From JBBBNV01 sp037137075 (GTDB lineage Bacteria > Bacillota > Bacilli > Paenibacillales > NBRC-103111): 64,000 nucleotides of DNA. The stretch spans positions 62,001 to 126,000 of the forward strand of contig NZ_JBBBNV010000003.1 of assembly GCF_037137075.1 (NCBI RefSeq). Direction: 5' to 3'. The position numbers and the translations under genes are program-made. The number at the start of each line of letters is the position of its first letter. Positions within the stretch are counted from its first letter, which is position 1. The notes beneath the pieces were generated by a model. It saw nothing but the letters and a program-made list of their open reading frames with translations. It made no database searches and was not told where the DNA came from. Positions 7,134 to 15,697 of this stretch are shown piece by piece.

Positions 7134-10100
7134 TTGAAACAACATGTAAAGAAATCCCTTGCCGCCTGGCTTTCGGCAGCCATATTTCTGTCTTCGCTCT
7201 TGTCTGCCCTGAACATTGGCGTGAGGACAGCAGAGGCGGCTGTCACCGTGCCGGATGGCGAATATTCGGTAAACTACCGGTACGTCAAAGAAAGCACGAT
7301 GGATTCCTCTGCGGCCAACCCGTACTTGTATGTTATAAATTCCGGCAAACTTATCGTCAATAATGGTGTCATGCAATTTGAGCATGAGGTTACTCCCAAA
7401 TATTGGGGCTACTTCGATTACATTGGCTTCCGCAAGCCGGGAGCAAGCAAAGCCGTCATTACGGATACAACCAAGCCGCCGGCTACAGGAACAGAAGGCT
7501 ATCAGGCTTTGCCTGTCCGCAGTGCCGATAACGGCTCCGGCAGCTTGATTACCACCATCGATGTTGAGAATATTAAAGAATATCCCGATATTTTAATGCA
7601 TATCGTTATCAAAAATTCACCGGATTACGGTGAGAACTTTGAATATGATCACTGGTATAACGTCCGTTTGGTGATTGATACGAGCACGCTGCCTCTGATC
7701 GGAGATGACGATGATGATGGCGAGAACGGCGGAAGCGGGTCTGAGCCGATTACCTTGCAAGCTCTGCAGGGGCTTGTCACGGTCGTTCAAACTGTCTACT
7801 CCGATACCTATGAAGGCACCGAGCTCGGCGAATATCCGGCCGGCTCCAAGCAGCCGCTTTACCTTCATCTTCAGGAAGCGGAAGCCTTCCTTGCTTCAGG
7901 CAATACCACAGATACAAGTCTGGTTATAGCCGTTTATAACCAACTGCTGGCCGCGTTGAATACTTATCAATCCCTTATGTATTCTGCGGACAAATCTATT
8001 CTGAGCGGGCTTATTGTCGTGGTTCAAGCGTTTGTCGATTCCATGGTTGATTTCGGGGAAACGGAAGGCAAGCTCGGCTACACGTACGCTCCAGTCACTC
8101 CCGGGGAGTTCTCACAGGGAACAAAAGGGTATTTGGTCGACAGGATCGCGCAATCGGAAGCCGTGGTGGCGAATACGAAAGCCACCCAAGCCGTGGTGGA
8201 TAAGGCCGTCTATGACCTGGCTACGTATTATAATTCCTACAAGAATTATTATTACATTGCTTCTGAACCGCAAAAGCTGATTGTTCTGGATTCTCTGAGC
8301 TCTACGACCGTACCGTCCTCGAACTTTCCGGAAATTTTGGATACGACGGTCTTCATTCAAAATTATGGTTCATCTGACGCCTGGCTTGCCAATATCGCAT
8401 TTGACGGCCAAGCCAGTATCAGCGAGGTGCTTCAATCCACCCCTAGCGCCAACGGCTCCTTTAGCATTTCAGGGCTAACCTATTCCAATGAATATTACCA
8501 TGCCCAGGCAGTAACGAAGCAGACGAACGCCGAGCAGCAGGTGTACCAAGCCAAGATTACACGCAGCATCACGACGCAATACTTGCCCAAATGGCAGGGC
8601 TTTTCCTACCTGAAATACAAGCTGGACAATGAGACTAAAGAGGTTTATCTCAGCTACAATGCACCGCTGCTGGAAGCCTTGAATTCAGCGGCGGATGAAG
8701 CCCGGCTTCTTCTTGACGCATCCATGGCATCAGGTGATGACCAAGCCTTTGAGACCGCCAAGACAGAACTGCAAAGCAAGATCGATGCAGCCCGGACAAC
8801 AGCGGCCAATCTGGCTTCAACCCGTCCGCAAATCACAACAGCCGATACGAATTTGCAAACCGCATTGACCAGCTTTAAAGCAGCGGCCGCCTATCCGCTT
8901 TATTTCTCCGCGGTCCATGCTGCGCAAGATGAATTCTCCACTGCGGACAGCTATTTCGTAAAACCGGCGACCATCTCCGCCGTTGACGGCGAGCTGTATG
9001 CGACAATGACGGTCAACGATAGCTCGGCGATAACAGAATTCCAGGTGAAATCCGGCGGAACGTATGTTGATTCCACCGTAGTAAGCGAGGATTCCGCCGC
9101 CAACACGCGGGTAATCAAATTCCCGGTAGACAGCTTATCCGCGCTGATTGACGCCAAGGTGCATATCGTGATCCCGGAACAAAGCTATGATTACACTCAT
9201 GATATCCGTTTGAATTTTAATGGTGTAGATAATCGTGAGCTTTCACAGGCATTTGCAGAAGCTGCCGCTTTCAATCGTACTGCAGTCGCCGGCACAGAGC
9301 CGGGCCAATACCCTGCTGCTGCAAAAACCGCTCTGCAAACAGCCATGGCTGCGGCTGGAGCAGAAGCCTCCCGGCTGGACGGCACCAGTGAACAGTCTGC
9401 GGCAGCGCTGCAGGCCATTCAGCAGGCTCTGATTACGTTCAAGGCGTCTGTTATTGTTGAAACACCGGAGGAGCTTGCGGATGGAGACTACACCATCCCT
9501 TACACCATCTACAAAAAAGGCACCAGCGATCCTTCCGTTATGTATGATTATGTGGACAAAAACAGCGGCAAGCTCACTGTGAGCGGCGGCAAGAACTACG
9601 TCTCTCTCTCCTTAAAGCAAAGCGCTGAGATCAAGTCCTTTAAAACCGAGGTTAACGGCGCTCTGACCGAGACAGAGACTGTCAGTGAAGACACTGCTGC
9701 CAATACGCGCACGGTCCGTTTTGAAGTGCCGGATTTGGATTCCCGCTTGAACGGCTGGGTCAAAATTTACTGGGTTCTGCCTGAACCAATCGGCCTTTAC
9801 GACCATGAATACGATGTGGAGCTTGGCTTCGGCACGCCGGTGCCGGTAGTCGTTGCTGTGGACAAAACAGAGCTGGCCAGCCAAATTGCTACAGCAGAAG
9901 CCAAGCTGGCTGCAGCCGTTGAAGGAACGGCAGCCGGGCAGTATATTGCAGGCTCCAAAGCCACCCTGCAAACAGCTATTAACGAGGCTGAAGCTGTTGC
10001 CACCAGCGCAGTCGCAACACAAGAACAGGTCGATGCAGCCGCGGCGGCGCTGAAAAAATCGGTTTCCAGCTTCCTTGCATCTGTCATCCTGGCCAATGCA

Positions 10101-11516
10101 AATTATAGCTTTAATTTGCCGGACACGATTAAGGATGGTTCAGGGACACCGCTGCTGAACTTCATTTCTCCCCAAGCGAGCTTCAACGTAAGCGGCGGTA
10201 AACAAATGGCAACCGTCAAGCTGCTTGCGGGTGTTACGTTTAAAAAGGTTCAATTGAAGCAAGCGGACGGGACGCTGGTAGATCTCGATGTCACCACGGA
10301 AGCCAAGCAAGCAGGTATCGTCCGCGTGCTTAGTACCGACAGCAGCACAACAGCCGTGACCTTTGAAGTTGCGGACCGGACAGCCGTTTATGTGCTCGGA
10401 TTGCTGGATTCCGCGCAAACCGAGCGTACCTTTGAAATTGATTTCCCTGAGCTTACACTGGTAGCGGTAACGGATTCCAGCTCGGGCAGTGGCAAAAGCC
10501 GCTCCGGCGGAAGCAGCAGCTCTGCCGCAGCCGCCAAAACCTTAGCGGAAACACTGGAGGCTGGAAGCTATTCCATCAGCTACACGCTGCTTTCCAAAGG
10601 AACCGCACAGGCATCTGCCGCAAGCGAGTTCGTGAAGCAGCCAGCGAAGCTGGAGGTGAAGGACGGAAAGAGCTATGTTGTTTTAACTCTCGCCCATGAT
10701 GAAGTGGTCAGCCTGAAAATTGCAGGCACCGACGGCGCTTGGACAGATGCGGAAACGGTGTCCGTCAACAGCAATTCAAATGAAAGAATCGTCCGCTTCC
10801 CGATTCAATATGCAACAACCAAAGTGACAGCCCAGTTTGTCCTTGCGGCCTCTGGCAAAGCCGCCGTAACGCACGAGGCAGAATTCAGCTTTGACAGCAG
10901 CAGCCTTCAAGCTGAAGCGGCTCAGCCTTCAGACAACGGGCAAACCGAAACACCGGGTCAACAGCCTTCCGCAGGAGGCAGCCTCCTTGACCTTCAAAGT
11001 CACTGGGCCAAAGCCAAAATCGAGCGCGCCGTAGAACTTGGTATTGTGAACGGCTACGAGGATGGAAGCTTCCGTCCGGATGCCAGCATTAATCGCGCGG
11101 AGTTCACGACGCTGCTGAGCAAAGCGCTCAAGCTGGAGCAAGGCGCCGGGGCGCTGAGCTTCTCGGATGAAGACAGCATTCCCGCATGGGTGAAGCCTTA
11201 TCTTGCTCCTGTCGTGCAGGCGGGAATTATCGGGGGATATGAAGACGGCTCCTTCCGGGCTGACCGCGCCATCAGCCGGGCCGAGCTGGCTGTGATGATC
11301 GTCCGCGCCTTGAGCCTCGATGTAGACGCTAGCGCAGTATCCGCCTTTGCGGATGCAAGCAGCATCCCGCAGTGGGCGCAAGCTGAAGTTTCCGCAGCGT
11401 ATAAGCTCGGCATGATTAACGGACGGGATAACAACCTGTTCGCCCCGAACGAAAGCGCTACGCGTGCTGAGGCAGTCTCTCTGATTCTGGCCCTTTACGA
11501 CGCTGTGCAAAAATAA
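7134..11516 (+). CDS. Cell-wall NEAT-domain heme-binding protein with C-terminal SLH domains
   Basis: A 1460-residue surface protein. After a signal peptide (KKSLAAWLSAAIFLSSLL to TAEAA) I see five NEAT-like modules, each starting near DGxYxxxYxxxK: ~30-190, ~600-720, ~785-905, ~985-1110 and ~1135-1255. Coiled helical FIVAR-like spacers lie between them (for example TELASQIATAEAKL). Three SLH repeats from ~1285 (HWAKAKIERAVELGIVNGYEDG and two more) anchor it to wall polymer. The heme-ligand pair is intact in module 1 (YDHWY) and module 3 (YDHEY), but is YDYTH in module 2 and absent in 4 and 5, so only some modules should bind heme. TTG at 7134 is preferred: AAGGAG lies 11 bases upstream and it gives a clean signal peptide. 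It shares the Fur-controlled region with the small NEAT-like gene. Confidence 0.85.
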   Translation: MKQHVKKSLAAWLSAAIFLSSLLSALNIGVRTAEAAVTVPDGEYSVNYRYVKESTMDSSAANPYLYVINSGKLIVNNGVMQFEHEVTPKYWGYFDYIGFRKPGASKAVITDTTKPPATGTEGYQALPVRSADNGSGSLITTIDVENIKEYPDILMHIVIKNSPDYGENFEYDHWYNVRLVIDTSTLPLIGDDDDDGENGGSGSEPITLQALQGLVTVVQTVYSDTYEGTELGEYPAGSKQPLYLHLQEAEAFLASGNTTDTSLVIAVYNQLLAALNTYQSLMYSADKSILSGLIVVVQAFVDSMVDFGETEGKLGYTYAPVTPGEFSQGTKGYLVDRIAQSEAVVANTKATQAVVDKAVYDLATYYNSYKNYYYIASEPQKLIVLDSLSSTTVPSSNFPEILDTTVFIQNYGSSDAWLANIAFDGQASISEVLQSTPSANGSFSISGLTYSNEYYHAQAVTKQTNAEQQVYQAKITRSITTQYLPKWQGFSYLKYKLDNETKEVYLSYNAPLLEALNSAADEARLLLDASMASGDDQAFETAKTELQSKIDAARTTAANLASTRPQITTADTNLQTALTSFKAAAAYPLYFSAVHAAQDEFSTADSYFVKPATISAVDGELYATMTVNDSSAITEFQVKSGGTYVDSTVVSEDSAANTRVIKFPVDSLSALIDAKVHIVIPEQSYDYTHDIRLNFNGVDNRELSQAFAEAAAFNRTAVAGTEPGQYPAAAKTALQTAMAAAGAEASRLDGTSEQSAAALQAIQQALITFKASVIVETPEELADGDYTIPYTIYKKGTSDPSVMYDYVDKNSGKLTVSGGKNYVSLSLKQSAEIKSFKTEVNGALTETETVSEDTAANTRTVRFEVPDLDSRLNGWVKIYWVLPEPIGLYDHEYDVELGFGTPVPVVVAVDKTELASQIATAEAKLAAAVEGTAAGQYIAGSKATLQTAINEAEAVATSAVATQEQVDAAAAALKKSVSSFLASVILANANYSFNLPDTIKDGSGTPLLNFISPQASFNVSGGKQMATVKLLAGVTFKKVQLKQADGTLVDLDVTTEAKQAGIVRVLSTDSSTTAVTFEVADRTAVYVLGLLDSAQTERTFEIDFPELTLVAVTDSSSGSGKSRSGGSSSSAAAAKTLAETLEAGSYSISYTLLSKGTAQASAASEFVKQPAKLEVKDGKSYVVLTLAHDEVVSLKIAGTDGAWTDAETVSVNSNSNERIVRFPIQYATTKVTAQFVLAASGKAAVTHEAEFSFDSSSLQAEAAQPSDNGQTETPGQQPSAGGSLLDLQSHWAKAKIERAVELGIVNGYEDGSFRPDASINRAEFTTLLSKALKLEQGAGALSFSDEDSIPAWVKPYLAPVVQAGIIGGYEDGSFRADRAISRAELAVMIVRALSLDVDASAVSAFADASSIPQWAQAEVSAAYKLGMINGRDNNLFAPNESATRAEAVSLILALYDAVQK

Positions 11517-11526
11517 TGTTGCTCTG

Positions 11527-11565
11527 CCGGACAGCTGGCATTCGATGAAGGCTGTCCGGTTTTTT
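11527..11565 (+). terminator. Terminator after the NEAT/SLH gene
   Basis: CCGGACAGC pairs with GCTGTCCGG around a 15-base loop, followed by six T. Confidence 0.88.
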
Positions 11566-11572
11566 ACGTTCA

Positions 11573-11620
11573 CAGCCCAGCCAGCCCCTGTCCGGGATCG
11601 GACAGGGGCTGGCTGGGCTG
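11573..11620. repeat. Perfect 21-bp inverted repeat
   Basis: 11573-11593 pairs perfectly with 11600-11620 around the 6-base loop GGGATC. It lies between two converging genes (NEAT/SLH and hemerythrin) but has no T-run on either side. It may insulate the two transcripts or protect the hemerythrin mRNA end. Confidence 0.7.
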
Positions 11621-11653
11621 TATAATGATCGGTAGCTGAATGCCTCTTTGGCT

Positions 11654-12202
11654 TCACTGCGGCTCCCATGCCTCAATCGACACGACCTCTTCGGCTAACG
11701 GCAGCAGTATCCCCTCCTCCAGCTCCAAATGCTCCTTCACCAGCCGGCAGGCGTGCAGCAGCTGGTCTTTGGCACGTTCAAACACGTCCCACAGAAGGGC
11801 GGTTCCGGTCCAACAGCTGTCCGCCAGCTCAAAATAACCGTCCAAAAACGTCTTGGTCAGCTCGTGCTCTTTTTCAAGCATCCATAAGGAGGTCATCAGC
11901 ACCGGGCGGCTCGGGATATCGAAGCAGCGGTTCACCATCGGGAAGAACTCACCATCCTCCCAGTCGGAATGCTCCTCAAGCTTCGCCACGAAGCCCAGGG
12001 CTGCAGCCTTCAGCTCTCCCAGCATCGGCGCAGCCTCCGGGGCCCCGAGGCTGCACATTTGTTTCATAATATCCTCTATATAAGAGATGGCTTCCCGCAA
12101 ATCGGCATGATCGCGAAGATACCGCTGAAGCCGATTAGTCAAGAACCCGATCGAGACAGAGGTTCCTTCCTGCATCTTTAATTGAAGCTGCATTTGATCC
12201 AT
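11654..12202 (-). CDS. Hemerythrin-like HHE-domain protein
   Basis: A 182-residue helical protein related in pattern to the one at 2127-2645. Probable di-iron ligand motifs are LEEHSDWEDGEFFP (~residue 80), EKEHELTKTFL (~112) and VKEHLELEEGILLPL (~160). GGAG stands eight bases before the ATG. It lies downstream of pflA on the same strand but behind a terminator, so it is probably its own unit. Its role is not shown; the setting next to oxygen-sensitive glycyl-radical genes fits oxygen or nitric-oxide binding or iron supply. Confidence 0.76.
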   Translation of the reverse strand: MDQMQLQLKMQEGTSVSIGFLTNRLQRYLRDHADLREAISYIEDIMKQMCSLGAPEAAPMLGELKAAALGFVAKLEEHSDWEDGEFFPMVNRCFDIPSRPVLMTSLWMLEKEHELTKTFLDGYFELADSCWTGTALLWDVFERAKDQLLHACRLVKEHLELEEGILLPLAEEVVSIEAWEPQ

Positions 12203-12414
12203 TCATCCTTCTCCTTCCAGGACCAGATAGACCGCCGTGTCTGTCTGGTTGTTTGCAAAACTGAATATGAACGGTGCCGCTAAAAGGAATGTCCTGCATC
12301 ACTGGCTGCCCCCGGCGCAACGAAACCATGAAACGGGACGACATGCCGCCGTACAACCTAATGCCGGGCAAGGAGCGGCCTTTTTACTTGCGGCTCTGCA
12401 TCATTCCCTGCGCC

Positions 12415-12447
12415 AAAAGCCCGCAGCCTGAATCGGCCTCGGGCTTT
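12415..12447 (-). terminator. Terminator of the aldolase-adhE-pfl cluster
   Basis: AAAGCCCG and CGGGCTTT pair around an inner AGGCC-rich loop just after the pflA stop; the minus-strand arm ends in four T. Confidence 0.7.
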
Positions 12448-12457
12448 CATTTTCAGC

Positions 12458-13231
12458 TTAATTCACCTGCGTCAATGAATCTGATGTATTTATTATACCC
12501 GCTGCTGCTTCGGCTTGGACTGCTTCCATAATGATGCGCTGCGCGCGTTCCACCTCACGCTCGGAAGGGGTTGGCACTCCTTCCAGCGGGTAGGTCTTGT
12601 TGAGCTGCTGCCACTTGTAAACTCCCATCCGGTGGTACGGGAGCAGCTCGATTTTGTCAACTCCATTCAGTCCGCCAATAAACCGGCCGAGCGCGTGCAA
12701 ATCCTCATAGCTGTCTGTAATGCCGGGAACCAGCACATGGCGAATCCACAGCTTCTGGCCCCGCTCCGACAAGTAACGGGCAAACCGCAAAATCCGGTCG
12801 TTCGGCTGACTCGTTAGAGCCTCATGCTTGCTCCGGTTCATCTGCTTCAAATCGAGCAGCACCAGATCCGTTACGTCCAGCAGCGCCTTGGCATGCTCCG
12901 GATCACAGAACCCGGAAGAATCAATCGTGGTATGAAGCCCGAAACGGGACTTGATTTCGTGAAATAATTGGGCAATGAACGGGGCCTGTAGTGTCGGCTC
13001 CCCGCCGGTTACTGTAATGCCCCCGCCGGAACGCTCGTAATAGGGCAAGTACGGCTCCAGCTCAGCGATGATGTCCTCCACGCTAACCTGTCTGCCGCCT
13101 GCCGTATCCCAAGTATCCGGATTATGGCAAAATCCGCACTGGAGCGCACAGCCTTGCATGAACAGCACAAAGCGAATGCCCGGACCGTCTACCGTTCCGA
13201 AGGTGTCAATGGAATGAATTCGGCCTTTCAT
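12458..13231 (-). CDS. pflA: Pyruvate formate-lyase activating enzyme
   Basis: Radical-SAM enzyme that creates the glycyl radical on PflB using S-adenosylmethionine and a [4Fe-4S] cluster, in the cytoplasm under anaerobic conditions. The cluster motif is C28-ALQ-C32-GF-C35, preceded by GTVDGPGIRFVLF, and a GGEPTLQ SAM-binding motif follows at about residue 78. The ATG at 13231 is chosen over the frame start at 13270, with AAAGGAG nine bases upstream, giving 257 residues as in characterised activases. It lies 118 bases after pflB, last in the cluster. Confidence 0.95.
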   Translation of the reverse strand: MKGRIHSIDTFGTVDGPGIRFVLFMQGCALQCGFCHNPDTWDTAGGRQVSVEDIIAELEPYLPYYERSGGGITVTGGEPTLQAPFIAQLFHEIKSRFGLHTTIDSSGFCDPEHAKALLDVTDLVLLDLKQMNRSKHEALTSQPNDRILRFARYLSERGQKLWIRHVLVPGITDSYEDLHALGRFIGGLNGVDKIELLPYHRMGVYKWQQLNKTYPLEGVPTPSEREVERAQRIIMEAVQAEAAAGIINTSDSLTQVN

Positions 13232-13349
13232 GAGGGCACACTCCTTTCGGGCTTCTGCATCCAGGGACAACAGGCCGCTGCTTCAAGTATTCCTGTCTCT
13301 TAGCACGCGGCTCAGTCCCGGACTTCTTGTTTCTGGCCTTCATTTCTTT

Positions 13350-15635
13350 TTAGATAGCGCCGTGGAACGTGCGGTTAATAACATCCAATTGCTGCTCGCG
13401 GGTAAGCTTAATGAAGTTCACGGCGTAGCCCGAGACACGGATGGTGAGCTGCGGATAGTTCTCCGGATGCTCCATCGCATCAAGCAGCTGCTGGCGTTCA
13501 AATACGTTGACATTCAGATGGTGACCGCCGCTGACAGCGTAACCGTCAAGCAGAGATACGAGGTTCTTCACTCGCGTGCTCTCTTCCTTGCCGAGCGCCT
13601 TTGGCACGATGGAGAACGTATTGGAAATACCGTCGAGGCTTTGCTCATACGGGATTTTGGCTACAGAAGCCAGAGAAGCGAGCGCTCCTTTGCGGTCACG
13701 GCCGTGCATCGGGTTCGCGCCCGGCGCAAACGGTTCGCCCGCCCGTCTACCGTCCGGCGTGCTGCCGGTTTTTTTGCCGTACACGACGTTGGAGGTAATG
13801 GTCAGCACAGACATCGTCGGCAATGCATTCCGATAAGCATGATGCTTGCGCAGACGGTTCATGAACGACTCCGCCAGCTCGACGGCGATGCTGTCTACCC
13901 GGTCATCGTTGTTGCCGTACTGCGGATAATCGCCTTCGATTTCAAAATCCACGGCAATGCCCTTCTCGTTGCGTATCGGCTTCACCTTCGCATATTGAAT
14001 CGCGCTCAAGCTGTCGGCGACCACGGACAAGCCGGCGATGCCGCAAGCCATGGTACGCAAAATTTCCCGGTCATGCAGCGCCATCTCGATCCGTTCGTAG
14101 CAATATTTATCGTGCATATAGTGAATTACGTTGAGGGTATTCATATACAGCCGCGCCAGCCAGTCCAGCACCTGGTCGTACTTGGCCTTCACTTCTTTAT
14201 AATCCAGCACCTCGGATGTAATCGGCGCAATGGCCGGCCCCGCTTGAATACCCAGCTTCTCGTCTACGCCCCCGTTGATGGCATACAGGAGTGCCTTCGC
14301 CAAGTTCGCACGCGCCCCGAAAAACTGCATTTGCTTGCCAATCCGCATCGCGGATACGCAGCAGGCAATCCCGTAGTCGTCCCCGTAGTGCGGGCGCATC
14401 AGGTCGTCATTCTCATACTGAATGGAACTGGTTTCAATGGAAACCTTGGCACAATAGTTTTTGAAGTTTTCCGGAAGCTTGTCGGACCAGAGCACGGTCA
14501 AGTTCGGCTCCGGCGCCGGACCGAGATTGTACAGCGTATGCAGGAACCGGAAGGAGCTGCGGGTCACGCGGGTTTGTCCGTTCAGGCCCATGCCGCCGAT
14601 GGATTCCGTCACCCAAGTCGGGTCGCCGCTGAACAGCTCGTTATAATCCGGCGTCCGCAGAAATTTCACAATACGCAGCTTCATGACGAAGTGGTCGATA
14701 ATCTCCTGCGCTTCGGCTTCAGTAAGCGTGCCCTCGGCGATGTCCCGTTCGATATAGACATCCAGGAAGCTGGACACGCGCCCCAGGCTCATCGCTGCGC
14801 CGTTCTGCTCTTTAATGGCAGCAAGATAGGCAAAATACAGCCACTGCACCGCTTCTTTAGCCGTAGCCGCCGGCTCGGAAATATCGAAGCCGTACGAAAG
14901 CGCCATGCGCTTCAGCTCATCCAGGCTGCGGATTTGCTCCGAAATTTCCTCCCGCGCCCGAATAACCTCCTCAGTGATGGTATCGACCTCCAGCTGCAGC
15001 AAATCCTGCTTCTTGTCCGCAATCAGGCGGTTGACCCCGTAGAGAGCGACCCGGCGGTAATCCCCGATAATACGTCCGCGGCCATAAGCATCAGGAAGAC
15101 CGGTAATGATTCCGGCTTTGCGGGCGGTCCGCATCTCGGTCGTATATGCGTCGAAGACGCCCTGATTGTGCGTTTTGCGGATTTCCGTAAACAGGCGATC
15201 CATGTCCTCCGGCAGCTTATAGCCGTAAGCCTCGCAAGCGTCTGCGGCCATGCGGATGCCGCCGAACGGCTGAATGGAGCGGCGGAGCGGACGGTCGGTT
15301 TGGACACCGACGATTTGTTCCTTCGCCTGATCGATATAGCCGGGAGCATGGGACGTAATCGTAGACACGGTGTTTACATCAATATCGAGCACGCCGCCTT
15401 TTTCCCGCTCCTGCCGCAGCAGCTCCCTGACCTGAAGCCACAGATCCGATGTCGCTTCCGTAGGGGGAGCGAGGAAAGCCTCACTCCCGGTATACGGAGT
15501 AATATTCGCTTCAATGAAGGAGTTGACATCAATTTTTTTGAGCCAGGCTCCCCGCTTGAAGCTTCGCCAAGGCGCCTTGCCGGATTGCGGAAGCGCCGGA
15601 TTGGAATTCGTTACTTGTTCTTCCTTCATCACCAT
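13350..15635 (-). CDS. pflB: Formate C-acetyltransferase (pyruvate formate-lyase)
   Basis: Glycyl-radical enzyme that splits pyruvate with CoA into acetyl-CoA and formate. The adjacent active-site cysteines are in YGIACCVSAM, and the radical glycine is G736 in RVSGYAV near the C-terminus. TTGGAGGTG ten bases before the ATG at 15635 decides the start (761 aa, usual length); the open frame extends into adhE. The stop of adhE is 62 bases upstream and pflA follows, so the three are very probably cotranscribed. Formate made here could leave through the FNT channel at 1163-2107. Confidence 0.96.
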   Translation of the reverse strand: MVMKEEQVTNSNPALPQSGKAPWRSFKRGAWLKKIDVNSFIEANITPYTGSEAFLAPPTEATSDLWLQVRELLRQEREKGGVLDIDVNTVSTITSHAPGYIDQAKEQIVGVQTDRPLRRSIQPFGGIRMAADACEAYGYKLPEDMDRLFTEIRKTHNQGVFDAYTTEMRTARKAGIITGLPDAYGRGRIIGDYRRVALYGVNRLIADKKQDLLQLEVDTITEEVIRAREEISEQIRSLDELKRMALSYGFDISEPAATAKEAVQWLYFAYLAAIKEQNGAAMSLGRVSSFLDVYIERDIAEGTLTEAEAQEIIDHFVMKLRIVKFLRTPDYNELFSGDPTWVTESIGGMGLNGQTRVTRSSFRFLHTLYNLGPAPEPNLTVLWSDKLPENFKNYCAKVSIETSSIQYENDDLMRPHYGDDYGIACCVSAMRIGKQMQFFGARANLAKALLYAINGGVDEKLGIQAGPAIAPITSEVLDYKEVKAKYDQVLDWLARLYMNTLNVIHYMHDKYCYERIEMALHDREILRTMACGIAGLSVVADSLSAIQYAKVKPIRNEKGIAVDFEIEGDYPQYGNNDDRVDSIAVELAESFMNRLRKHHAYRNALPTMSVLTITSNVVYGKKTGSTPDGRRAGEPFAPGANPMHGRDRKGALASLASVAKIPYEQSLDGISNTFSIVPKALGKEESTRVKNLVSLLDGYAVSGGHHLNVNVFERQQLLDAMEHPENYPQLTIRVSGYAVNFIKLTREQQLDVINRTFHGAI

Positions 15636-15697
15636 CTGGTGAACACCTCCAAGTGAAGTTATACAGGGTGCAGCATGGTTGTTATGACAAGACGCGA

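Noticed and set aside
13230..15656. 808-codon open frame on the plus strand opposite pflB
   Set aside because: It mirrors pflB exactly, is rich in Arg/His/Gln as expected of an antisense frame in GC-rich coding DNA, and pflB has clear active-site motifs on the other strand.
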